Assembly: GCA_900469475.1 (NCBI GenBank)
Contig: UBXG01000005.1
Span: 62,001 to 126,000 of the forward strand
DNA length: 64,000 nucleotides
DNA from: Hyphomicrobiales bacterium
GTDB taxonomy: Bacteria; Pseudomonadota; Alphaproteobacteria; Rhizobiales; Rhizobiaceae
Reading direction: 5' to 3'
Shown: one piece after another, positions 1 to 8,538 of the stretch
How positions within the stretch are numbered: position 1 is the stretch's first letter
Layout: each line of letters begins with the position of its first letter
Notes under the pieces: model-generated
What the model was told of the DNA's origin: nothing
Database searches by the model: none
Seen by the model: the letters and a program-made list of their open reading frames with translations, nothing else
Translations under genes and position numbers: made by a program

Positions 1-605
1 CGTGCCTTGGCCGTGTCCGGGATCTGCTTTTCCACAAGCGGGGTCAGGACGTAGCCAGGGCAAATGGCGTTCACCGTCACGCCGAATTCGGCAAGCTCGA
101 GCGCCGCCGTTTTGGTCAGGCCTAATATACCATGTTTTGCCGCGACATAGGCGGATTTGAAGGGCGAGGCGACCAAGCCATGCGCCGAGGCGATGTTAAT
201 GATGCGCCCGTATTTCTTCGCTTTCATCAGCGGAATGGCGGCGCGGATGGTGTGGAAGGAGCTGGAGAGATTGATCGCGATGATCTGATCCCATTTCTCG
301 ATCGGGAAATCCTCGATTTTCTCGACATGCTGGATACCGGCATTGTTGACGAGAACATCGACGCTGCCGAAGGTGGAGTTGGCGGTCGCGATCAGATCGG
401 CGATCTCGGCGGGCTTCGTCATGTCGGCCGGATGATAGATCACCTTGCCGCCGCCGGAGGCTTCGAGCTTCGTCTTGATCGCATCGATCTCCTCCGGCTT
501 TCCGAAGCCGTTGATGACGACGTTATCGCCCTTGGCGGCGAAGGCGGCCGCGATGGCGAGGCCGATACCGCTTGTGGAACCGGTGACGACAACTGTTCTT
601 GCCAT
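1..605 (-). CDS. bdhA: 3-hydroxybutyrate dehydrogenase (3' end outside window)
   Basis: Short-chain dehydrogenase that oxidises D-3-hydroxybutyrate to acetoacetate with NAD, the exit step of the poly-3-hydroxybutyrate cycle in rhizobia. The 201 residues present hold the cofactor motif TGSTSGIG near residue 8, NNAG near 87, the catalytic serine in NIASAHG (S140) and the YVAAK pair (Y153, K157), followed by the ICPGYVLTPLVEKQI stretch typical of this enzyme rather than of FabG. The family is about 258 residues long, so roughly 57 residues lie beyond the left edge. The ATG at 605 is preceded by a good AAGGAG ribosome site. It is divergent from glpK. The family is clear; the substrate assignment follows from overall resemblance. 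Confidence 0.9.
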   Translation of the reverse strand, partial: MARTVVVTGSTSGIGLAIAAAFAAKGDNVVINGFGKPEEIDAIKTKLEASGGGKVIYHPADMTKPAEIADLIATANSTFGSVDVLVNNAGIQHVEKIEDFPIEKWDQIIAINLSSSFHTIRAAIPLMKAKKYGRIINIASAHGLVASPFKSAYVAAKHGILGLTKTAALELAEFGVTVNAICPGYVLTPLVEKQIPDTAKA

Positions 606-752
606 GATCTTCTCCTTGGACAGCGCAGCTTCCTGCTGCAGTGCAAAACCGTTTCAGCCTAGTCCCAAACCCGCGGATATGGCAATCGTAATGCTGCCAG
701 CCCTTTGGCCACGATGCCGTGAACCGGAAAGTGTAGCCTTCAGCGAAAAAAT

Positions 753-785
753 TTCGTTTTGCTTTCTTTTCACATTCGTTTTGCT
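753..785. promoter_or_regulatory. Direct repeats upstream of glpK, possible DeoR-type (GlpR) operator
   Basis: TTCGTTTTGCT occurs twice, at 753-763 and 775-785, identical over 11 bases and spaced exactly 22 bp, two helical turns. The first copy is preceded by a short inverted CGAAA/TTTCG. Regulators of glycerol genes are DeoR-type proteins that often read repeated TTCG-containing sites, so an operator for a GlpR-like repressor is plausible. No glpR gene lies in the window. Confidence 0.45.
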
Positions 786-827
786 CGCGTATCTGTTGTT
801 TCGGGACGCAACAGGCGGGAGGAATGC

Positions 828-2330
828 ATGAGCGGTTATGTCTTGGCGATCGATCAGGGAACGACGTCGACGCGAGCCATCGTTTTCGACGGCAAAATGA
901 AGGTTGCCGGTGTCGGGCAGAAGGAATTCACCCAGCATTATCCGAAGCCAGGCTGGGTGGAGCACGATCCGGAGGAGATCTGGTCGTCCGTTCTTGTCAC
1001 CGTCCGCAAGGCGATCGAGGCTGCCGGCATCACCGCCAAGGATATTGCCGCACTTGGCATCACCAATCAGCGCGAGACCGTCGTCGTATGGGATCGCGAG
1101 ACGGGCAAGCCAATCCACAACGCCATCGTCTGGCAGGACCGCCGCACGGCGAGCTATTGTGAGAAACTGAAGCGTCAGGACCTGGAAAAGCTCTTTATCC
1201 GCCGTACCGGCCTGCTGCTCGATCCCTATTTTTCCGGCACCAAACTGTCCTGGCTGCTCTCCAACGTGAAGGGCGCGCGTGCCCGCGCCGCCAAGGGCGA
1301 GCTTTGCTTCGGCACCGTCGATACATTCCTGATCTGGCGTCTGACTGGCGGCAGGAGCTTCGTCACCGACGCCACCAATGCCTCGCGGACGCTGATGTAT
1401 AATATCGGCGCGAACGAATGGGATGAGGAGCTGCTCGATATCCTGCGCGTTCCTGCTGCCATGCTGCCTGAAGTGAAGGATTGTGCCGCTGATTTCGGCG
1501 TCACGGAGGTCACGCATTTCGGCGCTGAAATCCCAATCCTCGGCGTTGCCGGCGATCAGCAGGCGGCGACGATCGGCCAGGCCTGTTTCGAACGCGGCAT
1601 GATGAAATCCACCTATGGCACCGGCTGCTTCGCGCTGCTCAACACCGGCGCGGACATGGTGCGTTCGAAGAATCGCCTTTTGACCACCATCGCCTATCGG
1701 CTGAATGGCGAGACGACCTATGCCCTCGAAGGCTCGATCTTCATTGCTGGCGCCGCCGTACAATGGCTTCGCGATGGGCTGAAGGCCATCCAGCGCGCTT
1801 CAGATTCCGGCGAACTGGCGGCCAAAGCCGATCCGCTGCAGGAGGTCTATCTGGTGCCGGCCTTTACCGGCCTCGGCGCACCGCATTGGGACCCGGATGC
1901 GCGCGGCGCGATCTTCGGGCTGACGCGCAATACTGGACCTGAGGAAATCGTCCGAGCGGCGCTGGAGGCCGTCTGCTATCAGTCGCGCGATCTCTTGGAT
2001 GCCATGCATAGGGATTGGCGCAACGGCAACGGGGAAGGGACAGTATTGCGCGTCGACGGGGGCATGGTCGCCTCCGACTGGACCATGCAGCGGCTTGCCG
2101 ATCTGCTAGACGCACCGGTCGATCGCCCGACGATCCTCGAAACGACCGCGCTGGGTGCCGCCTGGCTTGCTGGCAGCCGCGCCGGCGTCTGGCCGGATCG
2201 CGCCGGTTTTGCCAAAGCCTGGGCACGCGACAAGCGCTTCGAGCCCGGCATGGATAACAAGACCCGAAACGCGAAGCTCAAAGGCTGGAAGAACGCGGTC
2301 TCGCGCACCTTGAGTACACGGCAGGGGTGA
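828..2330 (+). CDS. glpK: Glycerol kinase
   Basis: Cytoplasmic FGGY-family kinase that phosphorylates glycerol to glycerol-3-phosphate. The 500-residue product matches the usual length of about 500. It begins with the ATP-binding DQGTTSTR motif (residues 9-16), carries the KSTYGTGCF loop and [13 protein letters not shown], and ends with the conserved DGG and [11 protein letters not shown] segments. The reading frame is open from 759, but the ATG at 828 has the GGGAGG ribosome site just upstream and starts the conserved protein. It stands alone: no glpD, glpF or glpR is adjacent. The 11-bp direct repeats 43-75 bases upstream are the best candidate for control. Confidence 0.95.
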   Translation: MSGYVLAIDQGTTSTRAIVFDGKMKVAGVGQKEFTQHYPKPGWVEHDPEEIWSSVLVTVRKAIEAAGITAKDIAALGITNQRETVVVWDRETGKPIHNAIVWQDRRTASYCEKLKRQDLEKLFIRRTGLLLDPYFSGTKLSWLLSNVKGARARAAKGELCFGTVDTFLIWRLTGGRSFVTDATNASRTLMYNIGANEWDEELLDILRVPAAMLPEVKDCAADFGVTEVTHFGAEIPILGVAGDQQAATIGQACFERGMMKSTYGTGCFALLNTGADMVRSKNRLLTTIAYRLNGETTYALEGSIFIAGAAVQWLRDGLKAIQRASDSGELAAKADPLQEVYLVPAFTGLGAPHWDPDARGAIFGLTRNTGPEEIVRAALEAVCYQSRDLLDAMHRDWRNGNGEGTVLRVDGGMVASDWTMQRLADLLDAPVDRPTILETTALGAAWLAGSRAGVWPDRAGFAKAWARDKRFEPGMDNKTRNAKLKGWKNAVSRTLSTRQG

Positions 2331-2508
2331 TCGGTACTCATCGACTGCTCACCCTAGGTTATGCCGTGTAAGATTTCTTTATTTTGCTTATATAAGTGCG
2401 CGCAGCGATACTCGTCTTGTTCGTGGCTCGGGGAAGATTGCGGGCCACGTTTCGCCGGACCGCGCCCTTTGAGGGCGGACGCCTTCTCAAGAGACGATAA
2501 AGCGAATA

Positions 2509-3312
2509 ATGGCTGCTCAATTTTCCGAACTGAAGAAACATTACTATCGGCAGATCAAATATCATCTGACCCGGCCGAAGCCGCCGATGCTGGCCGAGCG
2601 GTTCGATGGACCTGTTCTGGTCGTCGGCTCGGCGCCGGTTTCGAACAAGCCGGTGGATTTCGATGAAAGCTTCAAGGTCATCACGATCAACGGTTCGCAG
2701 ATGGTGACGAAGGCTTGGGGGATCGAGGCGCCCGATGTGACGCTCGTCCAGTTCAACCAGATCGAAGGCACGAACACCAATGCCGTCGAGGTGCGCCGCG
2801 TTCTGAACGGCGAACGGACCAAGATGCTCTACGTCCTGCTCTGGCGGAAAGAGCGTGAGCGGCTGGAAGAGGGGTTGCGGAAGTTCAATTACAGCTACGA
2901 CAAGCTGGAGATCGTCGATCGCTACAAGCGCATGGCGCTGCTTGACCGCGTCGGCGGGGTGAAATGCAGCGAGCTCGGTGCGGACGACAAATGCTCGAAC
3001 GGTATAAATGCCGTGCTCTTCGCGATCTATAACGGCGCGAGCGAAGTCATCATCACCGGCATCAATCCCGATTCCGGCGGGCACGTCTATAATCAGGAAA
3101 ATCTGGCGCGGCTGCATGTGCGCAAGGACCGCGAGGTTCTCGAGCGGCTTCTCGAGCGCGGCTATCCGGTATTTACAAGCGACCCAGCCGTGTCGCAATC
3201 GATCGGTCTACCTTTATGGAAGGGTAAGACGGAGGCCGGCCGGACAGTGGAAGCCGATGCCAAGGGTAAGCGGCCGGCACCGCTAACAGCTGCGGCCGTC
3301 ATCAATTCTTGA
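2509..3312 (+). CDS. Conserved protein of unknown function, possible glycosyltransferase-like fold
   Basis: 267 residues, no signal peptide or membrane segment. An N-terminal FDGPVLVVGSAPVSN segment, VITINGSQMVT near residue 62, and IITGINPDSGGHVYN near residue 183 are spaced like the nucleotide-sugar-binding and catalytic segments of sialyltransferase-like enzymes (GT29/GT42), which also read a VGNGP-type motif followed by N-rich loops. That resemblance is only by eye and is weak. The C-terminal 25 residues are low complexity. The gene follows glpK by 178 bp and precedes the LD-carboxypeptidase. I do not recognise it firmly; a surface-polysaccharide role is a guess. Confidence 0.6.
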   Translation: MAAQFSELKKHYYRQIKYHLTRPKPPMLAERFDGPVLVVGSAPVSNKPVDFDESFKVITINGSQMVTKAWGIEAPDVTLVQFNQIEGTNTNAVEVRRVLNGERTKMLYVLLWRKERERLEEGLRKFNYSYDKLEIVDRYKRMALLDRVGGVKCSELGADDKCSNGINAVLFAIYNGASEVIITGINPDSGGHVYNQENLARLHVRKDREVLERLLERGYPVFTSDPAVSQSIGLPLWKGKTEAGRTVEADAKGKRPAPLTAAAVINS

Positions 3313-3411
3313 GATAAGGGCTCGCCAACGCTCAATCTGCGGCTGACGCTGGTCGTGATTCCGTGCCAAGATCGCCGCATAGAATCACTCGATTGCGCAG
3401 AGGTCAGTCCA

Positions 3412-4326
3412 ATGCTGATGCCGCCGCCACTACGGCCGGGCGATAAGGTGCGCTTTGTGTCGCCCGCGAGTTCGCCCGACAGAGATATGGTTCTGAGGCA
3501 TGCCGAAATCCTGAAAGGCTGGGGGCTGAACGTCGATTTCGGCGAACATGCCTTTAGCAAGTGGAGTTATCTTGCCGGTACCGATGAGGAGCGGCTGGCG
3601 GATCTCAACGCTGCATTTCGCGATCCCGAAGTTCGGGCGATCTTCACCACGCGTGGCGGCAAAGGATCATACCGCATTGCTGATCAAGTAGATTTTGCTG
3701 CAGTTCGACGTGATCCGAAGTTCGTTATCGGCTTCAGCGACATCACAGCATTGCATTTGAGCCTGCTGAAACATTGTCATCAGGTCGGCATTCACGGCGC
3801 ATTTTCCATGGGGCCGAATGAAAATGGTGTCAGTTCCTATACGCATGACGCGTTGCGTCAGGCATTGATGACAACCGAGGATGTCGTCATCGCCACGCGC
3901 CCGGAAGAGCCGACATCGCGATTGACGACAAGCGGAACGACCGAGGGTCGGCTGATTGGCGGCAATCTCGATATGATGGCGGCGTCGGCCGGCTGGGCGT
4001 TGCCGGATATGCACGGTGCCATCCTGCTGCTTGAGGCCATCGGTCTGTACCCCGGCCAGGTGGATCGGCAGATGACCATGCTGCGAAAGGCGGGGCATCT
4101 GAACGGCCTGCTGGGGGTCGCAATCGGCCAGTTTACTAACTTCGAGTTCGATCGCTCTTATTCGGTGATCGATATCCTGCGCGAACATCTGGCCGAACTG
4201 AAGGTGCCAATCCTTGGCGGCTTGCCGCTCGGGCACGGCGATCGCCCGGCAAGCGCTTTTATCGGAGCCATTGCGGAGCTTGATGCCAAGGCCGGTATCC
4301 TGGCGATCCGGCGCGGAAACTCCTGA
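3412..4326 (+). CDS. LD-carboxypeptidase, peptidase family S66 (LdcA/MccF-like)
   Basis: Serine peptidase of the S66 family, which includes enzymes that cut the L,D bond of recycled murein tetrapeptides and MccF-type enzymes that inactivate microcin C. The start at 3412 has AGAGGT upstream and gives 304 residues, the normal length; the frame is open from 3355. The nucleophile lies in VIGFSDIT (S109), the GGNL turn follows near residue 182, the glutamate in LLLEAIG and the histidine in GLPLGHGDRP complete the expected Ser-Glu-His set. Signal peptide is absent, so cytoplasmic. Whether the substrate is murein peptide or a peptide antibiotic cannot be told from sequence. Confidence 0.88.
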   Translation: MLMPPPLRPGDKVRFVSPASSPDRDMVLRHAEILKGWGLNVDFGEHAFSKWSYLAGTDEERLADLNAAFRDPEVRAIFTTRGGKGSYRIADQVDFAAVRRDPKFVIGFSDITALHLSLLKHCHQVGIHGAFSMGPNENGVSSYTHDALRQALMTTEDVVIATRPEEPTSRLTTSGTTEGRLIGGNLDMMAASAGWALPDMHGAILLLEAIGLYPGQVDRQMTMLRKAGHLNGLLGVAIGQFTNFEFDRSYSVIDILREHLAELKVPILGGLPLGHGDRPASAFIGAIAELDAKAGILAIRRGNS

Positions 4327-4356
4327 CGCCCTCTTCCATATTTTTTTGACGTAGCC

Positions 4357-4383
4357 TGTCGGTGCAGGTGATATTCCTTCGTC
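4357..4383 (+). promoter_or_regulatory. Predicted ECF sigma-dependent promoter (TGTCGG-N17-CGTC)
   Basis: TGTCGG at 4357-4362 and CGTC at 4380-4383 are separated by 17 bases and lie just upstream of the YCII-sigma operon. The same two boxes with the same spacing occur again at 6056-6082. ECF42-family sigma factors are known to use TGTCG-like -35 elements. The sigma factor is encoded by the second gene of this operon, so autoregulation is inferred. Confidence 0.65.
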
Positions 4384-4406
4384 TTTAAAGGGAGAAGGGA
4401 ATCTCA

Positions 4407-4781
4407 ATGCTTTACGCGATCCTATGCTACAACGACGAAGACACCGTGTTTGCCTGGTCCAAGGAACAGGAAGACGCGACGATGGCACAGTTGATTGCCG
4501 TGCAGGAGCCGCTGGCAAAGGCTGGCAAGCTAGGGCCCGTGGCACGGCTGATGCCGACGACGGCAGCAACGACCCTGCGCAAGGGCAAGAACGAGCCGAT
4601 CGTCATTGACGGTCCCTTCGCTGAAACGAAGGAGCAGTTGCTCGGTTTCTACGTGGTCGATTTCGAAACTCTCGACGAAGCCATCGGTTTTTCGAAGGAG
4701 CTTGCCGCGGCCAATCCCGGTGCCGGCTCCTATGAAATCCGTCCGCTTTACGTCTTCCGGCCGGGAGCTGTTGCGACATGA
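4407..4781 (+). CDS. YCII-related (DGPF domain) protein
   Basis: Small cytoplasmic protein of 124 residues with the DGPF motif at residues 68-71 in IDGPFAETKEQLLGFYVVD, the mark of the YCII-like DGPF family. Function of these proteins is not settled; they are partners by genome context of ECF42 sigma factors. Here the stop overlaps the start of the sigma gene by four bases (ATGA at 4778-4781), so translation is coupled. A strong AAAGGGAGAAGG ribosome site precedes the ATG at 4407. The TGTCGG-N17-CGTC promoter sits 24-50 bases upstream. Confidence 0.88.
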   Translation: MLYAILCYNDEDTVFAWSKEQEDATMAQLIAVQEPLAKAGKLGPVARLMPTTAATTLRKGKNEPIVIDGPFAETKEQLLGFYVVDFETLDEAIGFSKELAAANPGAGSYEIRPLYVFRPGAVAT

Positions 4782-6034
4782 CCGACATTGCCTGGATCGA
4801 CATCGCGCTTACCAATGCCCGGCCACAGGTGATGGGCGCGCTCTTGCGCTATTTCCGCAATCTCGACACCGCCGAGGAGGCCTTTCAGGAGGCCTGCCTC
4901 AGGGCCTTGAAGACCTGGCCTGACAAGGGGCCGCCGCGCGATCCCATTGCCTGGCTGATTTTCGTCGGTCGCAACAGCGGCATAGATACCGTGCGAAAGC
5001 AGGCCAAATTGCAGAGCCTGCCGGATGAGGAGACGATCTCCGATACGAGCGATGCCGAAAGCGATCTCGCTGAGCGGCTCGATGGCTCCGGATATCGCGA
5101 TGATATTTTGCGATTGCTCTTCATCTGCTGCCATCCGGATCTGCCTGCGACGCAACAGATTGCGCTGGCGCTGCGCATCGTTTCCGGCCTTTCGGTGCAG
5201 CAGATTGCCCGCGCCTTCCTCGTCAGCGAAAGCGCAATGGAGCAGCGCATTACAAGGGCTAAGGCGCGCGTCGCCGCAGCGGGCGTTGCCTTTGAAACGC
5301 CGGGCGCGGTGGAGCGGAGCGAAAGGCTGGCGCTCGTCAGCGCCATGATCTACCTCATCTACAATGAGGGCTATTCGGCCGGCGGAACGCATCGCGAGGC
5401 GGCCGCCTTCGCCGACGAGGCGATCCGGCTTGGCCGGCTGCTGTTACGGATATTTCCCTCCGAGCCGGAGACCATGGCGCTGCTGGCGCTGATGCTCCTG
5501 CAGCAATCGCGCAAGGCAGCGCGGTTCGATGCCAATGGACAGATCATCCTTCTGGAAGATCAGGATCGTTCGCTCTGGGATCGCACGTCAATTGATGAGG
5601 CGCTGGCCCTCCTCGACAAGGCGATCCGCCATCGCCGGCCCGGCCCCTATCAGGTTCAGGCGGCAATCGCCGCGCTGCATTCCCGGGCAAAGCGGGCTGA
5701 GGATACGGACTGGGAAGAGATCGACCTTCTCTACCAGATGCTGGAGCGGCTGACGCCGTCACCCGTCGTCACGCTCAATCGCTCGGTTGCGCTCTCAAAG
5801 CTCAAGGGGCCGGAGGCCGCTCTGGCGCTGATTGCAACGCTGGAAGCACAGCTCGACAGCTATTTCTACTTTCATGGCGTCAGGGGTGGCCTGCTTGCAC
5901 AACTGGGCCGCTCGCAGGAGGCACGCGTCGCCTTCGACAGGGCGATCGCGCTCGCCCGTTCGCCCGCTGAAGCAGCCCATATTCGTTATCAGCTCGATCG
6001 TCTGAGCGCGGATGCTCTTGCGGCTGCAAAATAA
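4778..6034 (+). CDS. RNA polymerase sigma factor, ECF42-type with C-terminal extension
   Basis: Sigma factor of 418 residues, about twice the length of a plain ECF factor. Region 2 is seen at about residues 20-55 (LLRYFRNLDTAEEAFQEACL) and region 4 at about 130-170 (SGLSVQQIARAFLVSESAM). The remainder, about 180-418, holds the helical extension (YNEGYSAGG and the LNRSVALSKLKGPEAALALI repeat-like segment, TPR-like) that defines the ECF42 class. This class is usually paired with DGPF proteins and lacks a classical anti-sigma factor; none is seen here either. The extension is thought to control activity. The next operon, AHSA1-DoxX, has the same promoter motif and is a likely target. Confidence 0.92.
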   Translation: MTDIAWIDIALTNARPQVMGALLRYFRNLDTAEEAFQEACLRALKTWPDKGPPRDPIAWLIFVGRNSGIDTVRKQAKLQSLPDEETISDTSDAESDLAERLDGSGYRDDILRLLFICCHPDLPATQQIALALRIVSGLSVQQIARAFLVSESAMEQRITRAKARVAAAGVAFETPGAVERSERLALVSAMIYLIYNEGYSAGGTHREAAAFADEAIRLGRLLLRIFPSEPETMALLALMLLQQSRKAARFDANGQIILLEDQDRSLWDRTSIDEALALLDKAIRHRRPGPYQVQAAIAALHSRAKRAEDTDWEEIDLLYQMLERLTPSPVVTLNRSVALSKLKGPEAALALIATLEAQLDSYFYFHGVRGGLLAQLGRSQEARVAFDRAIALARSPAEAAHIRYQLDRLSADALAAAK

Positions 6035-6055
6035 TCAAAAAATTTACGTCTGTGC

Positions 6056-6082
6056 TGTCGGGAAACGGCAGTCTCGAACGTC
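6056..6082 (+). promoter_or_regulatory. Second predicted ECF sigma-dependent promoter (TGTCGG-N17-CGTC)
   Basis: TGTCGG at 6056-6061 and CGTC at 6079-6082, again 17 bases apart, in the 99-bp gap between the sigma factor gene and the AHSA1 gene. The bases flanking the boxes also agree with the first site (C before TGTCGG, TTAA shortly after CGTC). The rest of the spacer differs, so this is not a simple copy of the first promoter region. Confidence 0.65.
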
Positions 6083-6133
6083 ATTAAGGTATAGGCCGAA
6101 CAGGCCGCGTCAAACAGCAGAGAGAAACAAGAC

Positions 6134-6604
6134 ATGACTGAGCAGCCCCAGCGCCACGAGCTTTCCCTGACCCGCGTCATTGATGCGCCGCGCGAGAAGA
6201 TTTTCCGTTGTTGGACCGAAGTGGAGCTTCTGAAGCAATGGTTCGCGCCGCTGCCATGGACAGTGTCGGCCGCCAGCGTCGACGTTCGAGCCGGGGGCTC
6301 AAGTTCGATTACCATGCGCAGCCCCGAGGGGGAGGATTATCCGGGCAACGGCGTTTATCTGGAAGTCGTTCCGAATGAGCGGATCGTCTTCACCGATGCC
6401 TTCGCCAGCGCCTGGGTGCCGTCGGCCAAGCCTTTCATGGTGGTGACGATCCAACTCGACGATCTCGGTGGCGGCAAGACCCGTTACACCGCGACTGTCC
6501 TGCATTGGTCGGCTGAAGATCGCGAAGCGCATGAGAAGATGGGCTTCCATCAGGGATGGGGCCAGTGCGCCGAGCAGCTCGCGGCACTGGCAGCCAGAAT
6601 CTGA
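6134..6604 (+). CDS. SRPBCC / AHSA1-like domain protein
   Basis: 156-residue cytoplasmic protein of the START-like SRPBCC fold, subgroup related to the C-terminal domain of Aha1 (activator of Hsp90 ATPase). Typical segments are LTRVIDAPREKIFRCWTE at the start, LLKQWFAPLPWTV, GVYLEVVPNERIVFTDAF in the middle and the closing helix HEKMGFHQGWGQCAEQLAAL. Such proteins bind hydrophobic ligands; the ligand is unknown. AGAGAAACAAG precedes the ATG. It forms an operon with the DoxX-like gene 30 bp downstream and stands behind a predicted ECF-dependent promoter, so it is probably a target of the neighbouring sigma factor. Confidence 0.88.
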   Translation: MTEQPQRHELSLTRVIDAPREKIFRCWTEVELLKQWFAPLPWTVSAASVDVRAGGSSSITMRSPEGEDYPGNGVYLEVVPNERIVFTDAFASAWVPSAKPFMVVTIQLDDLGGGKTRYTATVLHWSAEDREAHEKMGFHQGWGQCAEQLAALAARI

Positions 6605-6634
6605 ATTTCCGATTCAATTCCGGGGGATACGACA

Positions 6635-7063
6635 ATGTCTTATGCAGTCGATTCATCCTTGCCTTCGGTTGCGCGGGCTCAGCGCGTGGCGGGCACGATC
6701 CTTAGCGGACTGGTCATTGCCTTCCTGCTGTTCGATGGCGTGATCAAGCTCGTTCCGCTGCCGGTGGTGACGGAGACGATGGCGGGGCTTGGTTATTCGG
6801 CCGATCCGGCGCTCGCCCGGCTGCTTGGCGTCATCACGCTCGGCTGCGCCATTCTCTATGCGATCCCGAGAACGTCGGTCCTCGGCGCAATCCTGCTGAC
6901 AGGTCTGCTCGGTGGGGCGATTGCGACGCATCTGAGGGTCGGCAGTCCGATCTTCTCGCATCTGCTGTTCGGCGTTTATCTCGGCATGATCGCCTGGGGC
7001 GGACTTTATCTTCGCTATGAAGCGGTTCGGAAAATGATTCCGCTCTTTCAGCGAAGCTTTTGA
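6635..7063 (+). CDS. DoxX-like family membrane protein
   Basis: 142 residues with four hydrophobic segments at about 20-38, 60-80, 83-102 and 110-128, as in the small DoxX-like membrane proteins. LFDGVIKLVPLP and the AIPRTSVLGAILLTGLLGGAIATHL segment fit the DoxX_2 subgroup. Role is unknown; members are often cotranscribed with AHSA1 and YCII proteins, as here. It lies 30 bp after the AHSA1 gene with a GGGGGA ribosome site, and has no promoter of its own that I can see. Confidence 0.85.
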   Translation: MSYAVDSSLPSVARAQRVAGTILSGLVIAFLLFDGVIKLVPLPVVTETMAGLGYSADPALARLLGVITLGCAILYAIPRTSVLGAILLTGLLGGAIATHLRVGSPIFSHLLFGVYLGMIAWGGLYLRYEAVRKMIPLFQRSF

Positions 7064-7114
7064 TTTCGGATTCGATTTGCTAAGGCTCGCTCCCGAACAA
7101 GGACGGAGCGAGCC

Positions 7115-7627
7115 ATGCCGCAAGTGATCATCGCGCCGGTCAGGCAATCGGATGCGGACGAGCTGATCGCCGCCAATATCGCCAGCCGTGCCCATCATGT
7201 GCCCTGGGCCTATCCGTTCCTCGATCGCGACGGTTTCGACGCATGGTTCGGCCAGACGGTGACAGGCCCGAATATAGGTCTCGTAGCGCGCGATCCGGGC
7301 TCCGGCGGGATTGTCGGCGTCGTCAATATCAGCCAGATGGTGTGGGGCGGCTTCCGCAGCGCCTTTCTCGGCTATCATGGCATGGTCGGATTTGCTGGCC
7401 AGGGTTTCATGACGGAGGCGGTTCGGCAGGCGGTCGCCCACGCCTTCGACGCGGTCGGCCTGCATCGGCTGGAGGCCAATATCCAGCCGGGCAATCATCC
7501 CTCGATCGCGCTGGTCAAGCGGCTAGGTTTCCGCAAGGAAGGGTTCTCGCCGAAATATCTGAAGATCGGCGGCGTCTGGTGCGACCACGAGCGCTGGGCA
7601 TTGCTGTCGGACGACCCGCGCCCCTGA
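7115..7627 (+). CDS. GNAT family N-acetyltransferase (RimJ/RimL-like)
   Basis: Acetyl-CoA-dependent N-acetyltransferase of 170 residues. The GNAT core is visible as GIVGVVNISQMV (beta 4 region), the acetyl-CoA-binding turn in LGYHGMVGFAGQGFMTEAV, and the HRLEANIQPGNHPSIALVKRLGF segment characteristic of the RimJ/RimL ribosomal-protein acetyltransferase group. Substrate cannot be deduced. GGACGGAGCGAG precedes the ATG. It sits between the DoxX gene and the methionine aminopeptidase, in the same direction, with no obvious functional tie. Confidence 0.88.
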   Translation: MPQVIIAPVRQSDADELIAANIASRAHHVPWAYPFLDRDGFDAWFGQTVTGPNIGLVARDPGSGGIVGVVNISQMVWGGFRSAFLGYHGMVGFAGQGFMTEAVRQAVAHAFDAVGLHRLEANIQPGNHPSIALVKRLGFRKEGFSPKYLKIGGVWCDHERWALLSDDPRP

Positions 7628-7776
7628 GCTCTTTCGGAATCGGAAAGCCACGCTATCTGGCAGAAAGCCTGAGAACGCCTCAGAAAAACGTTGACTGCCG
7701 GGAGGGAAGGGGCGAAAGCCACCTTGAGCCTCTCGCCGAACCGCTGCTGAGAGAGCGGGAGTGCCGGAAGCCGTAG

Positions 7777-8529
7777 ATGATCGTTTCGACCGAAGAAGAA
7801 CTGACCAAGCTCAAGGATATCGGGCGCATCTGCGCCAACGCGCTGCAGGCCATGGCCTCGGCCCTGGAGCCGGGCATCACCACGCTGGAGCTGGACGTTA
7901 TCGGCCGCAAGGTGCTGGAGGATGCCGGCGCGCAATCGGCGCCTGAACTGGTCTACAAGTTCCCCGGCGCGACCTGTATCAGCGTCAACGAAGAGGTGGC
8001 GCACGGTATTCCCGGCCCGCGCGTCATCAAGGCGGGGGATCTGGTCAATCTCGATGTATCGGCCGAGAAAGATGGCTTCTTCTCCGATACCGGCGCATCC
8101 TTTACCGTGCCGCCGGTCAAGCCGAAGATCGAGCGCCTGTGCCGGGACGGCAAGCGGGCACTCTGGGTCGGCCTTAATCAGGTGAAAAGCGGTGCGCCGC
8201 TTGCGAAGATCGGGCAGGCTGTCGGCGCCTTCGCGCAGAAAAACCGCTACACACTGATCGCCAATCTCGCCAGCCATGGCATCGGTCGCTCGCTGCACGA
8301 AGAGCCCGCCGAGGTTTCCACCTGGGCGGACCCTTCCGAGAGCCGGATCATTGAGGATGGGCTTGTCTTTACCGTCGAACCGTTTCTTTCACTCGGCGCG
8401 ATCTGGGCAGAGGGCGGCGATGATGCTTGGACACTCTACGCCGATCCGCAGGCGCCCACGGTTCAGTACGAGCACACGATCATTGCCACCCGCAACGGAC
8501 CTGTCATTCTGACATTGCCGGACAAGTGA
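7777..8529 (+). CDS. map: Type I methionine aminopeptidase
   Basis: Removes the initiator methionine from nascent proteins; cytoplasmic dinuclear-metal enzyme. The five metal ligands of the family are all found: D93 in NLDVS, D104 in FFSDTG, H167 in SHGIGRSLHEEP, E201 in VFTVEPF and E232 in YEHTII. At 250 residues it has the type I length and lacks the type II insertion. The gene is distant from the rpsB/secY clusters that hold the housekeeping copy in many bacteria, so it could be a second paralogue. It converges with padR, the stop codons lying ten bases apart. Confidence 0.93.
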   Translation: MIVSTEEELTKLKDIGRICANALQAMASALEPGITTLELDVIGRKVLEDAGAQSAPELVYKFPGATCISVNEEVAHGIPGPRVIKAGDLVNLDVSAEKDGFFSDTGASFTVPPVKPKIERLCRDGKRALWVGLNQVKSGAPLAKIGQAVGAFAQKNRYTLIANLASHGIGRSLHEEPAEVSTWADPSESRIIEDGLVFTVEPFLSLGAIWAEGGDDAWTLYADPQAPTVQYEHTIIATRNGPVILTLPDK

Positions 8530-8538
8530 GGTCCCGAC

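Noticed and set aside
654-1763. Open frame antisense to glpK
   Set aside because: Shadow of glpK; no independent evidence.
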